Below, piece by piece: positions 19,146 to 27,363 of a stretch of 64,000 nt of DNA. The DNA is from Agarilytica sp033852165 (GTDB lineage Bacteria > Pseudomonadota > Gammaproteobacteria > Pseudomonadales > Cellvibrionaceae). The stretch is taken from positions 124,001-188,000 of the forward strand of contig JAWSUZ010000020.1 in NCBI GenBank assembly GCA_033852165.1. Direction: 5' to 3'. How positions within the stretch are numbered: the first letter of the stretch is position 1; each line of letters opens with the position of its first letter. The notes beneath the pieces were generated by a model, which saw nothing but the letters and a program-made list of their open reading frames with translations, was not told where the DNA came from and searched no databases. Made by a program: the position numbers and the translations under genes.

Positions 19146-19161
19146 TGGCACGTTGTCTGCT
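19146..19161 (+). promoter_or_regulatory. Strong sigma-54-type (-24/-12) promoter
   Basis: TGGCACGTTGTCTGCT matches the RpoN consensus TGGCACG-N4-TTGCW at every fixed base but one (C for T at the first T of TTGC). Transcription would start near 19172, about 75 bases before the ATG of the 60-residue protein. Exosortase target genes are known to be controlled by sigma-54 and the PrsK/PrsR system, which fits this site. Confidence 0.75.
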
Positions 19162-19186
19162 TGTGTTACTCTCACTAATTTAGGAC

Positions 19187-19203
19187 CGCTGGAACAGCCA
19201 GCG
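19187..19203 (+). promoter_or_regulatory. Small leader hairpin
   Basis: CGCTGG and CCAGCG pair around a 5-base loop inside the predicted 5' leader of the small sorting-signal gene. There is no T-run, so it may stabilise the transcript rather than end it. Confidence 0.4.
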
Positions 19204-19246
19204 TATTATAAATAAAGGAATTTCCATTTTCGTATAGAGTTGAGAG

Positions 19247-19429
19247 ATGAAAGCTAAACTAATTTTTTTCATAAACTTTTTGATTGTCGCAAGCTTGTTT
19301 TCCCAGGCAGCATCGGCTGATGGCGCAGAATGGCTAATTCCTGCCATTGATGAGCCTATTTACCTCAGTATATGTGGTGCAGCTTTGCTATTTTTAGGTA
19401 CATTCAAAGGTAAACGTTCGAATTCATAA
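19247..19429 (+). CDS. 60-residue protein with signal peptide and exosortase-like C-terminus
   Basis: A very short secreted protein. Residues 1-24 form a signal peptide ending in an A-x-A site (AASA/DGAE). Only about a dozen residues follow before a three-part C-terminus: a DEP motif (35-37), a hydrophobic helix (about 38-53) and a basic tail (KGKR). That layout is the exosortase/PEP-CTERM sorting signal, though the motif is not a classic VPEP. If both ends are cut, a peptide of roughly 10-15 residues remains. Its strong sigma-54 promoter and place between export genes and the initiating transferase support a link to the exosortase system at 49-56 kb. Alternatively it is a small membrane protein. 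Confidence 0.65.
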   Translation: MKAKLIFFINFLIVASLFSQAASADGAEWLIPAIDEPIYLSICGAALLFLGTFKGKRSNS

Positions 19430-19722
19430 TTTGTTTTCTGGTAGTTTCGAGCGTTTACATAGGCCTTTCTGGCCGTAAGCCTTGAGACGATTAATCTACA
19501 TTGCCATTCAATCCAAAATTTACTTTAAAAAGAATCATACTCGACTAAAATTGAGAGGTTTCAACCTTTCGTGGTATGTTGCGTGCGCCCGCGTGTAAAT
19601 ACAAATCTTGCCTTTGATGCGTCTGTAATTTTTCACCAAATGGTAGTGTATTATTTGCCCGTTGTTATTGCCCCCTTTGTTCTAAACTCGTCGAACTTCA
19701 ACCCCTTGTGAGACTAAGATTA

Positions 19723-21153
19723 ATGGCCGAGCCTAGTTTTCAAAACCCCCATAATTTTCGTCGTAAACGGCTTCTGCAAAACCACGATACCTTAGTTCAA
19801 TGGGTACAGCAGGGGATTAATATTGGCGTAGTTATAGGCTCATTGATTTGGTTAACGGTACGTGCGGAAGGCCAAGTGGCTGAGCATTATCGTGTGATGC
19901 TAGCGTTTGCAATCTTGTTAATGATTATTATCTACCATTTGTTTGGTGTCTTGAGGCGCTTTGATAGTGTACTAGGAGGGATTCAGCATCTCGCTAGAGC
20001 CTGGGGCGTGGTGGTTATTATTTTGGCATGGGTTGCTTATCTGACCAAAACCTCGGAAGGCTATTCTCGTCAGATTATTGTGTATTGGGCTTTCTTTTCT
20101 TTTGTTCTTCAAGCGCTTGTATTTTTGCTGACATATGAAGCGTACCAAATCTATCGTGTTAAATTTCGAGAGCGCATTCCCTCGCTTATTATTGGGACGG
20201 GCTCCGTTGCCCACCATCTAGCATCGAGTATTTCGAATAATATCTGGCTTAATGACAAAATAGTTGGTGTTGTTAACTATGGCAGCGATCATGGCAAGGA
20301 ATGGGCTTTGGAATCTCCCCCTTTATTGGGGGAAGAAAAGGATCTCCTAGCCATTATTGAGAAGCATGGTATTCGTCGGGTGTATGTGGCGTTACCGTTC
20401 AGCTTGAACTCACATATTAAAACGATTCAGGATCTACTCATTGATATTAATCTCGATCTTGTCTGGGCACCGGATATATTCGAGTTCGAACTGCTAAACC
20501 ATAGTGTGCGCGAAGTTGCCGGACTTCCGCTACTGAACCTAAATGAAACCCCTCTAATGGCCGGTGGCCCGGCGTTCGTAAAGGCATTTATGGACAAAAG
20601 TATAGCCCTGATCGCAATTTTTATATTGAGTCCAGTGCTCATATTTTTTGCGCTAGCGGTGAAGTTTACGTCTCCAGGTCCGATAATTTTTAAACAAATG
20701 CGCGATGGATGGGACGGGAAAAAATTCTACGTCTACAAGTTTCGTAGTATGTACGTGCATCAGGCAGAAAGTGTCGTTCAGCAAGCAAGTAAGGGTGATT
20801 CTCGTATCACTCGTATTGGTGCATTTATTCGTAAGACTTCGGTCGATGAGTTGCCTCAATTGTTTAATGTGTTAGAGGGGAGTATGTCTTTGGTGGGGCC
20901 GCGACCGCATGCAGAATCTCACAATCTCTACTATTCGGATAAGGTGCGAACCTACCTTGCCCGGCACCGAATTAAACCGGGTATGACTGGATTGGCTCAA
21001 ATCAATGGGATGCGAGGTGAAACAGAAACTATTGAGTTGATGAGTCGTCGAGTTGAGTTTGATTTAGAATATATTTGTAATTGGTCGCCTCTGTTGGATA
21101 TCAAAATTTTATTTCTTACCCCGTTTGCATTGTTTTCAAAGAACGCCTATTAG
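19723..21153 (+). CDS. wcaJ: Undecaprenyl-phosphate sugar phosphotransferase (WcaJ-like)
   Basis: A roughly 476-residue initiating transferase that puts the first sugar-1-phosphate, probably glucose, on undecaprenyl phosphate. Four N-terminal helices, a CoA-binding-3-like Rossmann domain (LIIGTGSVAHHLA, about 155) and a further helix precede the catalytic sugar-transferase domain: KFTSPGPIIFKQMRDGWDGK, VYKFRSM, RITRIGAFIRKTSVDELPQ and SLVGPRPHAES. The ATG at 19723 has GAGA at fair spacing; an in-frame GTG at 19708 would add five residues. The histidine kinase gene begins 31 bases after the stop. Confidence 0.92.
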   Translation: MAEPSFQNPHNFRRKRLLQNHDTLVQWVQQGINIGVVIGSLIWLTVRAEGQVAEHYRVMLAFAILLMIIIYHLFGVLRRFDSVLGGIQHLARAWGVVVIILAWVAYLTKTSEGYSRQIIVYWAFFSFVLQALVFLLTYEAYQIYRVKFRERIPSLIIGTGSVAHHLASSISNNIWLNDKIVGVVNYGSDHGKEWALESPPLLGEEKDLLAIIEKHGIRRVYVALPFSLNSHIKTIQDLLIDINLDLVWAPDIFEFELLNHSVREVAGLPLLNLNETPLMAGGPAFVKAFMDKSIALIAIFILSPVLIFFALAVKFTSPGPIIFKQMRDGWDGKKFYVYKFRSMYVHQAESVVQQASKGDSRITRIGAFIRKTSVDELPQLFNVLEGSMSLVGPRPHAESHNLYYSDKVRTYLARHRIKPGMTGLAQINGMRGETETIELMSRRVEFDLEYICNWSPLLDIKILFLTPFALFSKNAY

Positions 21154-21184
21154 AAACGCCTTCTATGTTCAAAGTAGCTCTCCT

Positions 21185-23077
21185 ATGAGGTTTTTGAACG
21201 CTAAAGCGCGCGTATTAGTCAGTATTGTGTGCTTCTTTATTGTTCTGTTAGCACAAAATGCACAGTCTCAAAATATTAGCAAAGAAGAGCTGACAGCATC
21301 TTATATCTATAACTTCGCCAAAAATATCGAGTGGCCAGATGAGAGTTCGCGTACAACGTTTACGATAGCGTTATATCGTATTGACAGCCCGTTATTAGAA
21401 GATGCGCTTCTTTACCTCAATAATGATTTCAGCGTGCGTGGTAAAACGATCAAAGTAGTTCGTGCAAATACGATTAAGTCATTGGAGAATTATCAATTAA
21501 TTTTTACTGGGCAGGTTGGCTTATCGACGATTAACAATATTTACCATGTGATAGGTGGTCGCCCGACCTTACTTATTACGAGTGGGCTCAAAGAAAAGCA
21601 ACTGGTGATGATCAATCTGTCATTTTTAGTTGAGCGGCGTATGGTTTTTGAAGTAAACAAATCGAATATTATCAATCAAGGACTGAAACCGCTGCCAGAA
21701 TTGATTTTAAATGGGGGAACCGAGATAGACGTTGCGGCTTTATTCCGAGAAGGCCAGGATTCTCTCATAGCGATACAGCAGCAACTTAAATCACGTGAGT
21801 CGATACTGGACGAGCTCATAACGGATATTTATGCCCAGGAAGAAAAAAATAAAGGCTTAGAGGAACGACTAAAAACTCTGACTCAAAATATTGACGATAG
21901 CCGGAAGCTCATTGAAGATCAATCCGGACAGCTGCATTTGCAACGTAAGCAGATAGAGAAAAGCACGCTAGAGCGTAAGGTTTTGCTAAGCGATGTAGAG
22001 CGAAGTCACTTGGCTCTTGATAAGCAGAGAAAACAGTTAGCATCTAGAAAGCGAGAACTAGATGAAATTGGGCAAAATATCGATGAGCGAGAACAAAAAC
22101 TGACTCGACTAAACAGTATTATTCAGCAGCAAGAGTCTCAAATTAGTCAGCAATCGGGAGAAATAACCGAACTGGACGAGTTGGTTAGCAGCCAAAAAAA
22201 TGCCTTAAACTACTTAAAAATCATCGTTGTTTTGGCGGTGTTGCTAATAGTCACAGCATTTATCGCGTATCTAATAAAACGCGGAGACAACAAACGTTTG
22301 GCTGCCCACAGTCATGATTTGCAAATGGCTCAAGATCGTTTATCAATAGCCAAACAAAAAGCGGAAGAAGCAAACGAAGCGAAAACAGAATTTCTATCGT
22401 TGATGACGCACGAATTGCGCACGCCATTACAGGCCATTATTGGTTACACCGATGTTATGCTTGAGGATATGGAGCTTGAGGGCGAAACTGAATACACCGA
22501 TGATTTAAACCGTGTGATACACAATAGTGAGCGCCTACTTAGGCTTATCAACAATGTTCTTGATATGGCCAAAATAGAGTCAGGACAGATGGAACTTCAT
22601 CTATCCGAAGTGAAGTTATCTACGCTCGTTGAAGAAGCTGTTGATAATGTGAAGCCTCAAATAGAAAAGAACCAAAATCAGCTGAGGGTCTCGGTGAAAG
22701 AAGGGGCATACTTGCCTACTGCGGACCCAGAAAAATTAGTGCATATCATCATTAATTTATTAAGTAATGCTGCTAAGTTTACTGAGGACGGAAAGATTGA
22801 AATCCGAGTTGTACACAGTTTACAGGCCATAGATATTAGCGTTCGGGATAGCGGTATTGGTATGACGGAACAGCAACAAGAAAAAATATTTGAACGCTTT
22901 GGCCAAGCGGATAGTTCGACAACTCGCAACTTTCAGGGCAGTGGTCTAGGTCTATCGATAGCTCGACAGCTGACAGAGCAAATGGGCGGAACGATTATTG
23001 TTAAGAGTGAATTTAACAAGGGGTCGATATTTTTGGTAACGATACCGTTGCCTATCTTGGAACCTAAAACAGGTTGA
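21185..23077 (+). CDS. Hybrid YfiR-domain sensor histidine kinase
   Basis: A 630-residue membrane kinase. After a signal peptide (LVSIVCFFIVLLAQNAQSQ) comes a periplasmic YfiR/DUF4154 domain (about 30-165, opening ASYIYNFAKNIEWPDE), a long coiled coil (about 190-335), one membrane helix (about 345-365), then the kinase core: H-box MTHELRTPLQAIIGYTD with H409, N-box INLLSNAAKFT, G1 RDSGIGM and G2 GSGLGLSIA. No receiver domain is fused. The ATG at 21185 puts the signal peptide at the N-terminus; a longer frame from 21125 overlaps wcaJ. YfiR domains usually sense redox or envelope signals and often occur near TonB receptors, as here. Its response regulator is not obvious; the REC-GGDEF-EAL protein at 27-30 kb is a candidate. 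Confidence 0.88.
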   Translation: MRFLNAKARVLVSIVCFFIVLLAQNAQSQNISKEELTASYIYNFAKNIEWPDESSRTTFTIALYRIDSPLLEDALLYLNNDFSVRGKTIKVVRANTIKSLENYQLIFTGQVGLSTINNIYHVIGGRPTLLITSGLKEKQLVMINLSFLVERRMVFEVNKSNIINQGLKPLPELILNGGTEIDVAALFREGQDSLIAIQQQLKSRESILDELITDIYAQEEKNKGLEERLKTLTQNIDDSRKLIEDQSGQLHLQRKQIEKSTLERKVLLSDVERSHLALDKQRKQLASRKRELDEIGQNIDEREQKLTRLNSIIQQQESQISQQSGEITELDELVSSQKNALNYLKIIVVLAVLLIVTAFIAYLIKRGDNKRLAAHSHDLQMAQDRLSIAKQKAEEANEAKTEFLSLMTHELRTPLQAIIGYTDVMLEDMELEGETEYTDDLNRVIHNSERLLRLINNVLDMAKIESGQMELHLSEVKLSTLVEEAVDNVKPQIEKNQNQLRVSVKEGAYLPTADPEKLVHIIINLLSNAAKFTEDGKIEIRVVHSLQAIDISVRDSGIGMTEQQQEKIFERFGQADSSTTRNFQGSGLGLSIARQLTEQMGGTIIVKSEFNKGSIFLVTIPLPILEPKTG

Positions 23078-23160
23078 TTAACTTCCACCTTATATAAGGT
23101 AGTCGGGTAAGGGCACGGAAATAGTAAAATATTAGACTAATGTTGTACTGAGTTTTCCGC

Positions 23161-24018
23161 TTATAATCGATCGGGAGTTTCTCTTATCGGACTGCCAGTA
23201 TATGCAATATCGCCGCATTGCAAAGGTAAGAATGAGTTAGCTGGCCGGTGAAAAGTATCGAGATAGCAAGCTGTTACACCGCTAGCTACCAGCATAGCGA
23301 ACATATTGTACACTTCTGTTTCGGTAAATTTTTGGTCTGATAGGAATGCTGACATGTATCCATTTATGTTCATACCTTCATTATAGTCTTTCAATAAAAC
23401 CTCTTCGATTTCATAGGCCAACTTTAAGTGAGGCCCCTCCTGAAACCCAAGTTCTTTGCTAATTTCCTCCATAACTTCTAACCTTTCATCTCCTTTAGCT
23501 ATCGGTCGCTTATAGCCAACGATATAGGGCTTCCCTTTGTTTTTTGAAGTTATTTCTTCGACAATCGTTTTCGCCGAGGCTCCCAATTCATTTTTTTTCA
23601 GTGAGGCGGTGATAAACAGCACCCCTTCGACAAGTGGTAATACTCCGTAAGTTCGAGAGTCTGTTGCTAGGCACCCCATAGCAGTAGCAGCAATTACTGT
23701 CGTTTTTGCATTGCCAGCTAACGCACCGATTTGATTACACCAAATTCGTGGGTCTGGCCAACTTAAGCAGCCGTAAATAGCTTCAACCCAATCCGCAAAG
23801 GGCTTTTCTACCAGTTTCCCGGTTGCATTTAATATTAGAATTTGAAAATAAGTTTTTTTCCCTACCAAATCGTCTAGCATTGAGTGCCCGTGGCTATACA
23901 CGCCGCGTCCTGGAAACCAACCACCAGTCCGACTAAATATGGTTGATCGATTTTCATCAAGAAATTTGATGACACTAGGGCAACTATTTGTTTTGCGATT
24001 CGATAACATAATTTTCAT
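23161..24018 (-). CDS. Citrate-synthase-fold protein, degenerate (second of a pair)
   Basis: A 285-residue protein with the citrate synthase fold. The C-terminal half aligns with citrate synthase around KPYIVGYKRPIAKGDERLEV and the final domain FAMLVASGVTACYLDTFHRP. The catalytic positions are lost: the His of the usual PGFGHP reads Arg (GYKRP), and the Asp of PNvDfy reads Asn in MNINGYM. It may therefore have another reaction or a binding role. It overlaps the first member of the pair by 35 bases and lies in an operon after a TonB-dependent receptor. I infer a shared role with that receptor but cannot name the substrate. Confidence 0.65.
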   Translation of the reverse strand: MKIMLSNRKTNSCPSVIKFLDENRSTIFSRTGGWFPGRGVYSHGHSMLDDLVGKKTYFQILILNATGKLVEKPFADWVEAIYGCLSWPDPRIWCNQIGALAGNAKTTVIAATAMGCLATDSRTYGVLPLVEGVLFITASLKKNELGASAKTIVEEITSKNKGKPYIVGYKRPIAKGDERLEVMEEISKELGFQEGPHLKLAYEIEEVLLKDYNEGMNINGYMSAFLSDQKFTETEVYNMFAMLVASGVTACYLDTFHRPANSFLPLQCGDIAYTGSPIRETPDRL

Positions 24019-24832
24019 CTTTTACATAAGGCATAGCCGTGATGGGTTTATTGGCCAGTTCGAGACCGTGAGCGGCCAAGCCTGGAGAACATATAAGTTG
24101 AAATAAGCAAGCACCTGTGCGCGGTTGAAAACCCAAATCGGAAAATATTGCTGAAGCTAATCCAGTTGGATTCCAGCCAATCCCATGAGGTTCTAATAGT
24201 GAGGATAGCTGTTTCCCCCATTTTAAAGCGCCACCTGCACCTTTGTATTCGAGCAGAAGTTCGGCAATCTCAGTTGTTAGTATATCGACGCCACCGTAGA
24301 CTTTACTAAACCCTGGTGTGTTTTCAGCGCAGATATCATCATATTTTTCATGGTTGCCCTCTTGCTCGAGTTTTTCTGTTAAAAGCGACAATATTTTTGA
24401 GGCGTCCACTTTACGGTTTTTGCTGAAAAACTTCATTGTCTTTGAAATATTTCCTGCTCCCAGGTATTCGCCTCCTAAAACGCCAATTCCAATTGGCAAT
24501 ATATGTGTCGGATTAGTTTTGCCAATTCCAGCATTCATTGCTGCTCTTGTTGAAGGGTGTCTGGGACCCAAATTAATCAAGGCTATCATCAAGGCTTCTA
24601 GAATTTCGGATTCATGTTTACTTGGTAGCTCTCCTCTGAACAAAAGGTAAAAGACATCAGAAAAATTTCTTTTCCGAATTAGGTCAAATAAATCGTACCC
24701 GTGGCAGTATGCCTGAGAGGTGATATATGGGTTGTCTTCTGAAGGTTTTTCGAGCCAAATTTTTGAAGCGACTTTGTCAGCGAAATTTTCATTTCGACTT
24801 TGTACTTTTTCATGCTGCCTTTTGTCGCTCAT
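23984..24832 (-). CDS. Citrate synthase/citryl-CoA lyase-like protein, degenerate (first of a pair)
   Basis: A 282-residue protein like those often annotated citryl-CoA lyase. YCHGYDLFDLIRKRNFSDVF (about 42-61) and LLFRGELPSKHESEILEAL resemble the citrate synthase N-terminal region, and LINLGPRHPSTRAAMNAG takes the place of the usual DHG-PPS segment. The catalytic His of LHGGA is absent (GVLGGEYLGAG), PGFGHP reads PGFSKVY, and the Asp site reads NPTG. It follows the TonB receptor gene by 24 bases and overlaps the second member, so the three are co-transcribed. Function unknown; a partner subunit to the second copy is plausible. Confidence 0.65.
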   Translation of the reverse strand: MSDKRQHEKVQSRNENFADKVASKIWLEKPSEDNPYITSQAYCHGYDLFDLIRKRNFSDVFYLLFRGELPSKHESEILEALMIALINLGPRHPSTRAAMNAGIGKTNPTHILPIGIGVLGGEYLGAGNISKTMKFFSKNRKVDASKILSLLTEKLEQEGNHEKYDDICAENTPGFSKVYGGVDILTTEIAELLLEYKGAGGALKWGKQLSSLLEPHGIGWNPTGLASAIFSDLGFQPRTGACLFQLICSPGLAAHGLELANKPITAMPYVKDENYVIESQNK

Positions 24833-24856
24833 AATCTAAACTCTGGTGTGAACAAA

Positions 24857-27007
24857 TTAGTACAAATAGCTAAAATCCAGCCATATGCTTCTTGATTGAA
24901 GAGGGTAGTCATTAGTGATAGAACCTCGGCTGGGTTCTTTTGCATTTTGATTTGTTGAATTTTTTACGGACATAGAAATATCCAAACCGGGAAGCACTTT
25001 TTTTCGTTTCAAGTGAAGATCAATTATACTGTAATCGTGAATATTGTTGCGTTGGTCGTTAGGCAGCCGTTTTCTGTTCGCAACATGATTTACAATTCCA
25101 TTGAGGCTCCAATTTTTATCTATTTGCCAATTCAATGACATTGTATATAAGTCTCGTGGGGCATCGGCGATATTGCTATTTGTGGTTTTATTTTTTCCTG
25201 CCTGGTGGGAATAGCTGGATTTAAGGTGTACGTCTTTCGTTATTATCCAATTCAAATCCCATTCTATTCCTCTACCGTCTTGGTCTCTTGAGTTTTGTGC
25301 TGTGCTAGTAGTTCCTCCCTCATCAGGTACGAACTCGATCATATCTTTCGCTTTATAGGAAAATAGACTAATGCTATTTTGAAAATTTTCGGTGATATTA
25401 AAATTGAAAGAAAGTTCAATCGTATCTATTACTTCTGGGTCTAGATCTTGTTTGCCAAGAGAAATTGGGTTGTTTGCGAAAAAACGCTCAGAAAAGGATG
25501 GCGCTCGAAATGCACTGCCGTAAAGTATTTTTGATGTTAATTTTTGATGCGTTGCCCAGACTAAAGCTATTCTTGGGTTAGTTGTACTGCCAAAATCCGA
25601 ATATTTATCATATCTCAAACCCGCTGTCAGCTCCCAGTCGGGAGAAAAACGCCACTCATCTTGCACCGAAATATACTGAATTGATCGTGATGTATCTTTA
25701 GCATACACAAACGAAGTGTTACTTACATCGGTTAGTAAGCCACTTATGACGGGTTGTGTTCCGTCGATAACTCCAGGGCCAAAATTCTTTGTTTCATATG
25801 TGTCGAGCTTCTGATGCTTGGAGCCAATGTTCAATCTAAATCGATGATTCTCTACTCCTGTAAAAATTGAGGTCAAATCGAGTTGGGTATCTGTTGTCGT
25901 TGCGCCCGGGTTGCCAATTAGTCCGTTTGTGAATTCTACTAACCCCACAGGGGTAAAAAAATCCAAATTTCCATCGTTACCAATAGGTATGATTGTTCCC
26001 GGCGGTAAAAGATTAAATTGTGCTTGAGTTTTATAGCGTTGATAGCTAATGCGAGCATTGTGATTCCAGTTTTCTATATCTTTTTTCGAGTTATACGAGA
26101 TATTAGTTTGAAAGAGTTGGCTATTGTCATTTCCCTTGGGGTCTAAGGCCTGAGCTGCACCAGGTCCTAAGCCTGAGTTATTGGAATCCCAATTCCAAAT
26201 GTTGATAGACCAGTATTTATTCGTTATATCAAGTTCCAGATCCAATATTTCATATTGAGTAGATAGCATGCCTGGAGCAAGGGAAGCGTTAGTGGCAAGT
26301 TGAGAATCTAACATCGTTTGTAAGTCGCTTTGTACGCGGCGATTTGGATCACCATCACTTTTTTGATAACTAAGGTTGTAAACAGCATTCCAATTCTGAA
26401 CGGAAGTTTTGCCTTGCAGCCAAAAATCGCGACTATGAAAAGAGCCTGATCCGCCGCCCACTTGAAACGGTTCGACTTTTTTGTGATCTTTCGTAATGAT
26501 ATTTATCACACCGGAGTAAGCGTCCGCTCCGTATATTGCTGATCCGGGTCCACGTATAACTTCAATTTGAGATATATTTCTCACCGGTAATCGGAACAGT
26601 AATGGCCTGCTACCTTGTAAACTATATTGTACTGGAACTCCGTTCTTGAGAAGCAACACGTGCGGATTGAAACCTGAGTGAATTCCACGAATAAAATAAA
26701 TGGAATCTAATCGACTAAGGGCTGAAACGGAAACATGTAATCCGGGTATAGTTTCAAGTACTTCGTCTAAGTTCTTTGCTCCCATAGCTTCAATTTGTAG
26801 TGCGGTGATAACGGAAGCTGTTGCTGGAGCTCTATCCAGCGATGTGCTATTTCCTGTAGCGGTAGTGATTTTTACTTTTCCAAGATCAGACAGGGAGAGG
26901 TTGTAGAATTTTGTATGATCGGAACCATTATTCCCAAAGGTAATTGTTGAATATAAGGCTGTAACTACGAGCGTTGCGGTGGAGATCAACGATTGATAAA
27001 ACGCCAT
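24857..27007 (-). CDS. TonB-dependent outer-membrane receptor
   Basis: A 716-residue receptor with a signal peptide (about 1-26), a plug domain (about 50-165: TASVITALQIEAMGAKNLDEVLETIPG, FIRGI, LLLKNGVPV, IEVIRGPGSAIYGADAYSGVINIITK) and a 22-strand-type barrel ending in SIWLDFSYLY. It should import a scarce ligand using TonB energy. The receptor type is of the colicin-I/vitamin-B12-like class but the ligand cannot be told. Two citrate-synthase-fold genes follow in the same operon and a YfiR kinase is encoded beyond them. A sigma-54-like site overlaps the region just upstream. Confidence 0.92.
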   Translation of the reverse strand: MAFYQSLISTATLVVTALYSTITFGNNGSDHTKFYNLSLSDLGKVKITTATGNSTSLDRAPATASVITALQIEAMGAKNLDEVLETIPGLHVSVSALSRLDSIYFIRGIHSGFNPHVLLLKNGVPVQYSLQGSRPLLFRLPVRNISQIEVIRGPGSAIYGADAYSGVINIITKDHKKVEPFQVGGGSGSFHSRDFWLQGKTSVQNWNAVYNLSYQKSDGDPNRRVQSDLQTMLDSQLATNASLAPGMLSTQYEILDLELDITNKYWSINIWNWDSNNSGLGPGAAQALDPKGNDNSQLFQTNISYNSKKDIENWNHNARISYQRYKTQAQFNLLPPGTIIPIGNDGNLDFFTPVGLVEFTNGLIGNPGATTTDTQLDLTSIFTGVENHRFRLNIGSKHQKLDTYETKNFGPGVIDGTQPVISGLLTDVSNTSFVYAKDTSRSIQYISVQDEWRFSPDWELTAGLRYDKYSDFGSTTNPRIALVWATHQKLTSKILYGSAFRAPSFSERFFANNPISLGKQDLDPEVIDTIELSFNFNITENFQNSISLFSYKAKDMIEFVPDEGGTTSTAQNSRDQDGRGIEWDLNWIITKDVHLKSSYSHQAGKNKTTNSNIADAPRDLYTMSLNWQIDKNWSLNGIVNHVANRKRLPNDQRNNIHDYSIIDLHLKRKKVLPGLDISMSVKNSTNQNAKEPSRGSITNDYPLQSRSIWLDFSYLY

Positions 27008-27363
27008 AAATGAAACCTTTATTGATTAGTCGTAATGTTGGCTGATAGTTCAGCTACGTAATGGCCAATAACGAGTTAATCATATGTTGTGAGTATGAAA
27101 AATGATCATGCTGTGAGTGCCGACCCTTGGGTATATAAGGTCTTATTATATTAGTAGCTAATTTTCTCAGCCTATCGTAAGAATAGACTACGTGAGATCT
27201 AATTCAAAAAATGGGCGTTGGTGAATATCTCCTTTTAGGTATTATGAGCAGGTTTTGTGATGGTCGGCACAAAGTGGATACATATGACTTACATCAAACA
27301 AAAGAGGCAGCGATACTTGTTTGGAATGTTAGGCCATAATTTATGGCGCTATTGAGTTGGTAC
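27008..27363. other. Intergenic region of 356 bases
   Basis: It lies upstream of the TonB receptor gene and downstream of the GGDEF-EAL gene, both on the minus strand. Apart from the weak sigma-54-like site I see no gene, and no clear Fur box despite the receptor. Confidence 0.4.
27052..27067 (-). promoter_or_regulatory. Possible sigma-54-type promoter for the TonB receptor operon
   Basis: On the minus strand TGGCCATTACGTAGCT keeps GG-N10-GC and the TGGC and GCT ends of the consensus, with three mismatches. Transcription would begin about 30 bases before the receptor start at 27007. The match is modest and could be chance. Confidence 0.3.

Larger units (their letters stand above)
18636..19246. 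other. Non-coding gap of 611 bases
   Basis: No gene is supported; two minus-strand frames of 74-82 codons have no recognisable features. The right third holds a strong sigma-54-type promoter and a short leader hairpin (separate entries) that belong to the small protein at 19247. Confidence 0.5.

Noticed and set aside
19572..19587. GG-N10-GC upstream of wcaJ
   Set aside because: TGGTATGTTGCGTGCG lacks TTGC at the right place; matches are no better than chance for this length of sequence.
23087..23100. Perfect palindrome ACCTTATATAAGGT between convergent genes
   Set aside because: No loop or T-run for a terminator and no known operator match; left as an isolated palindrome.
24318..24650. A 110-codon plus-strand frame
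   Set aside because: Antisense to the citrate-synthase-fold gene, without protein features.
27008..27363. Fur box before the TonB receptor
   Set aside because: Only partial AATGATCAT-type matches were seen, too weak to claim.
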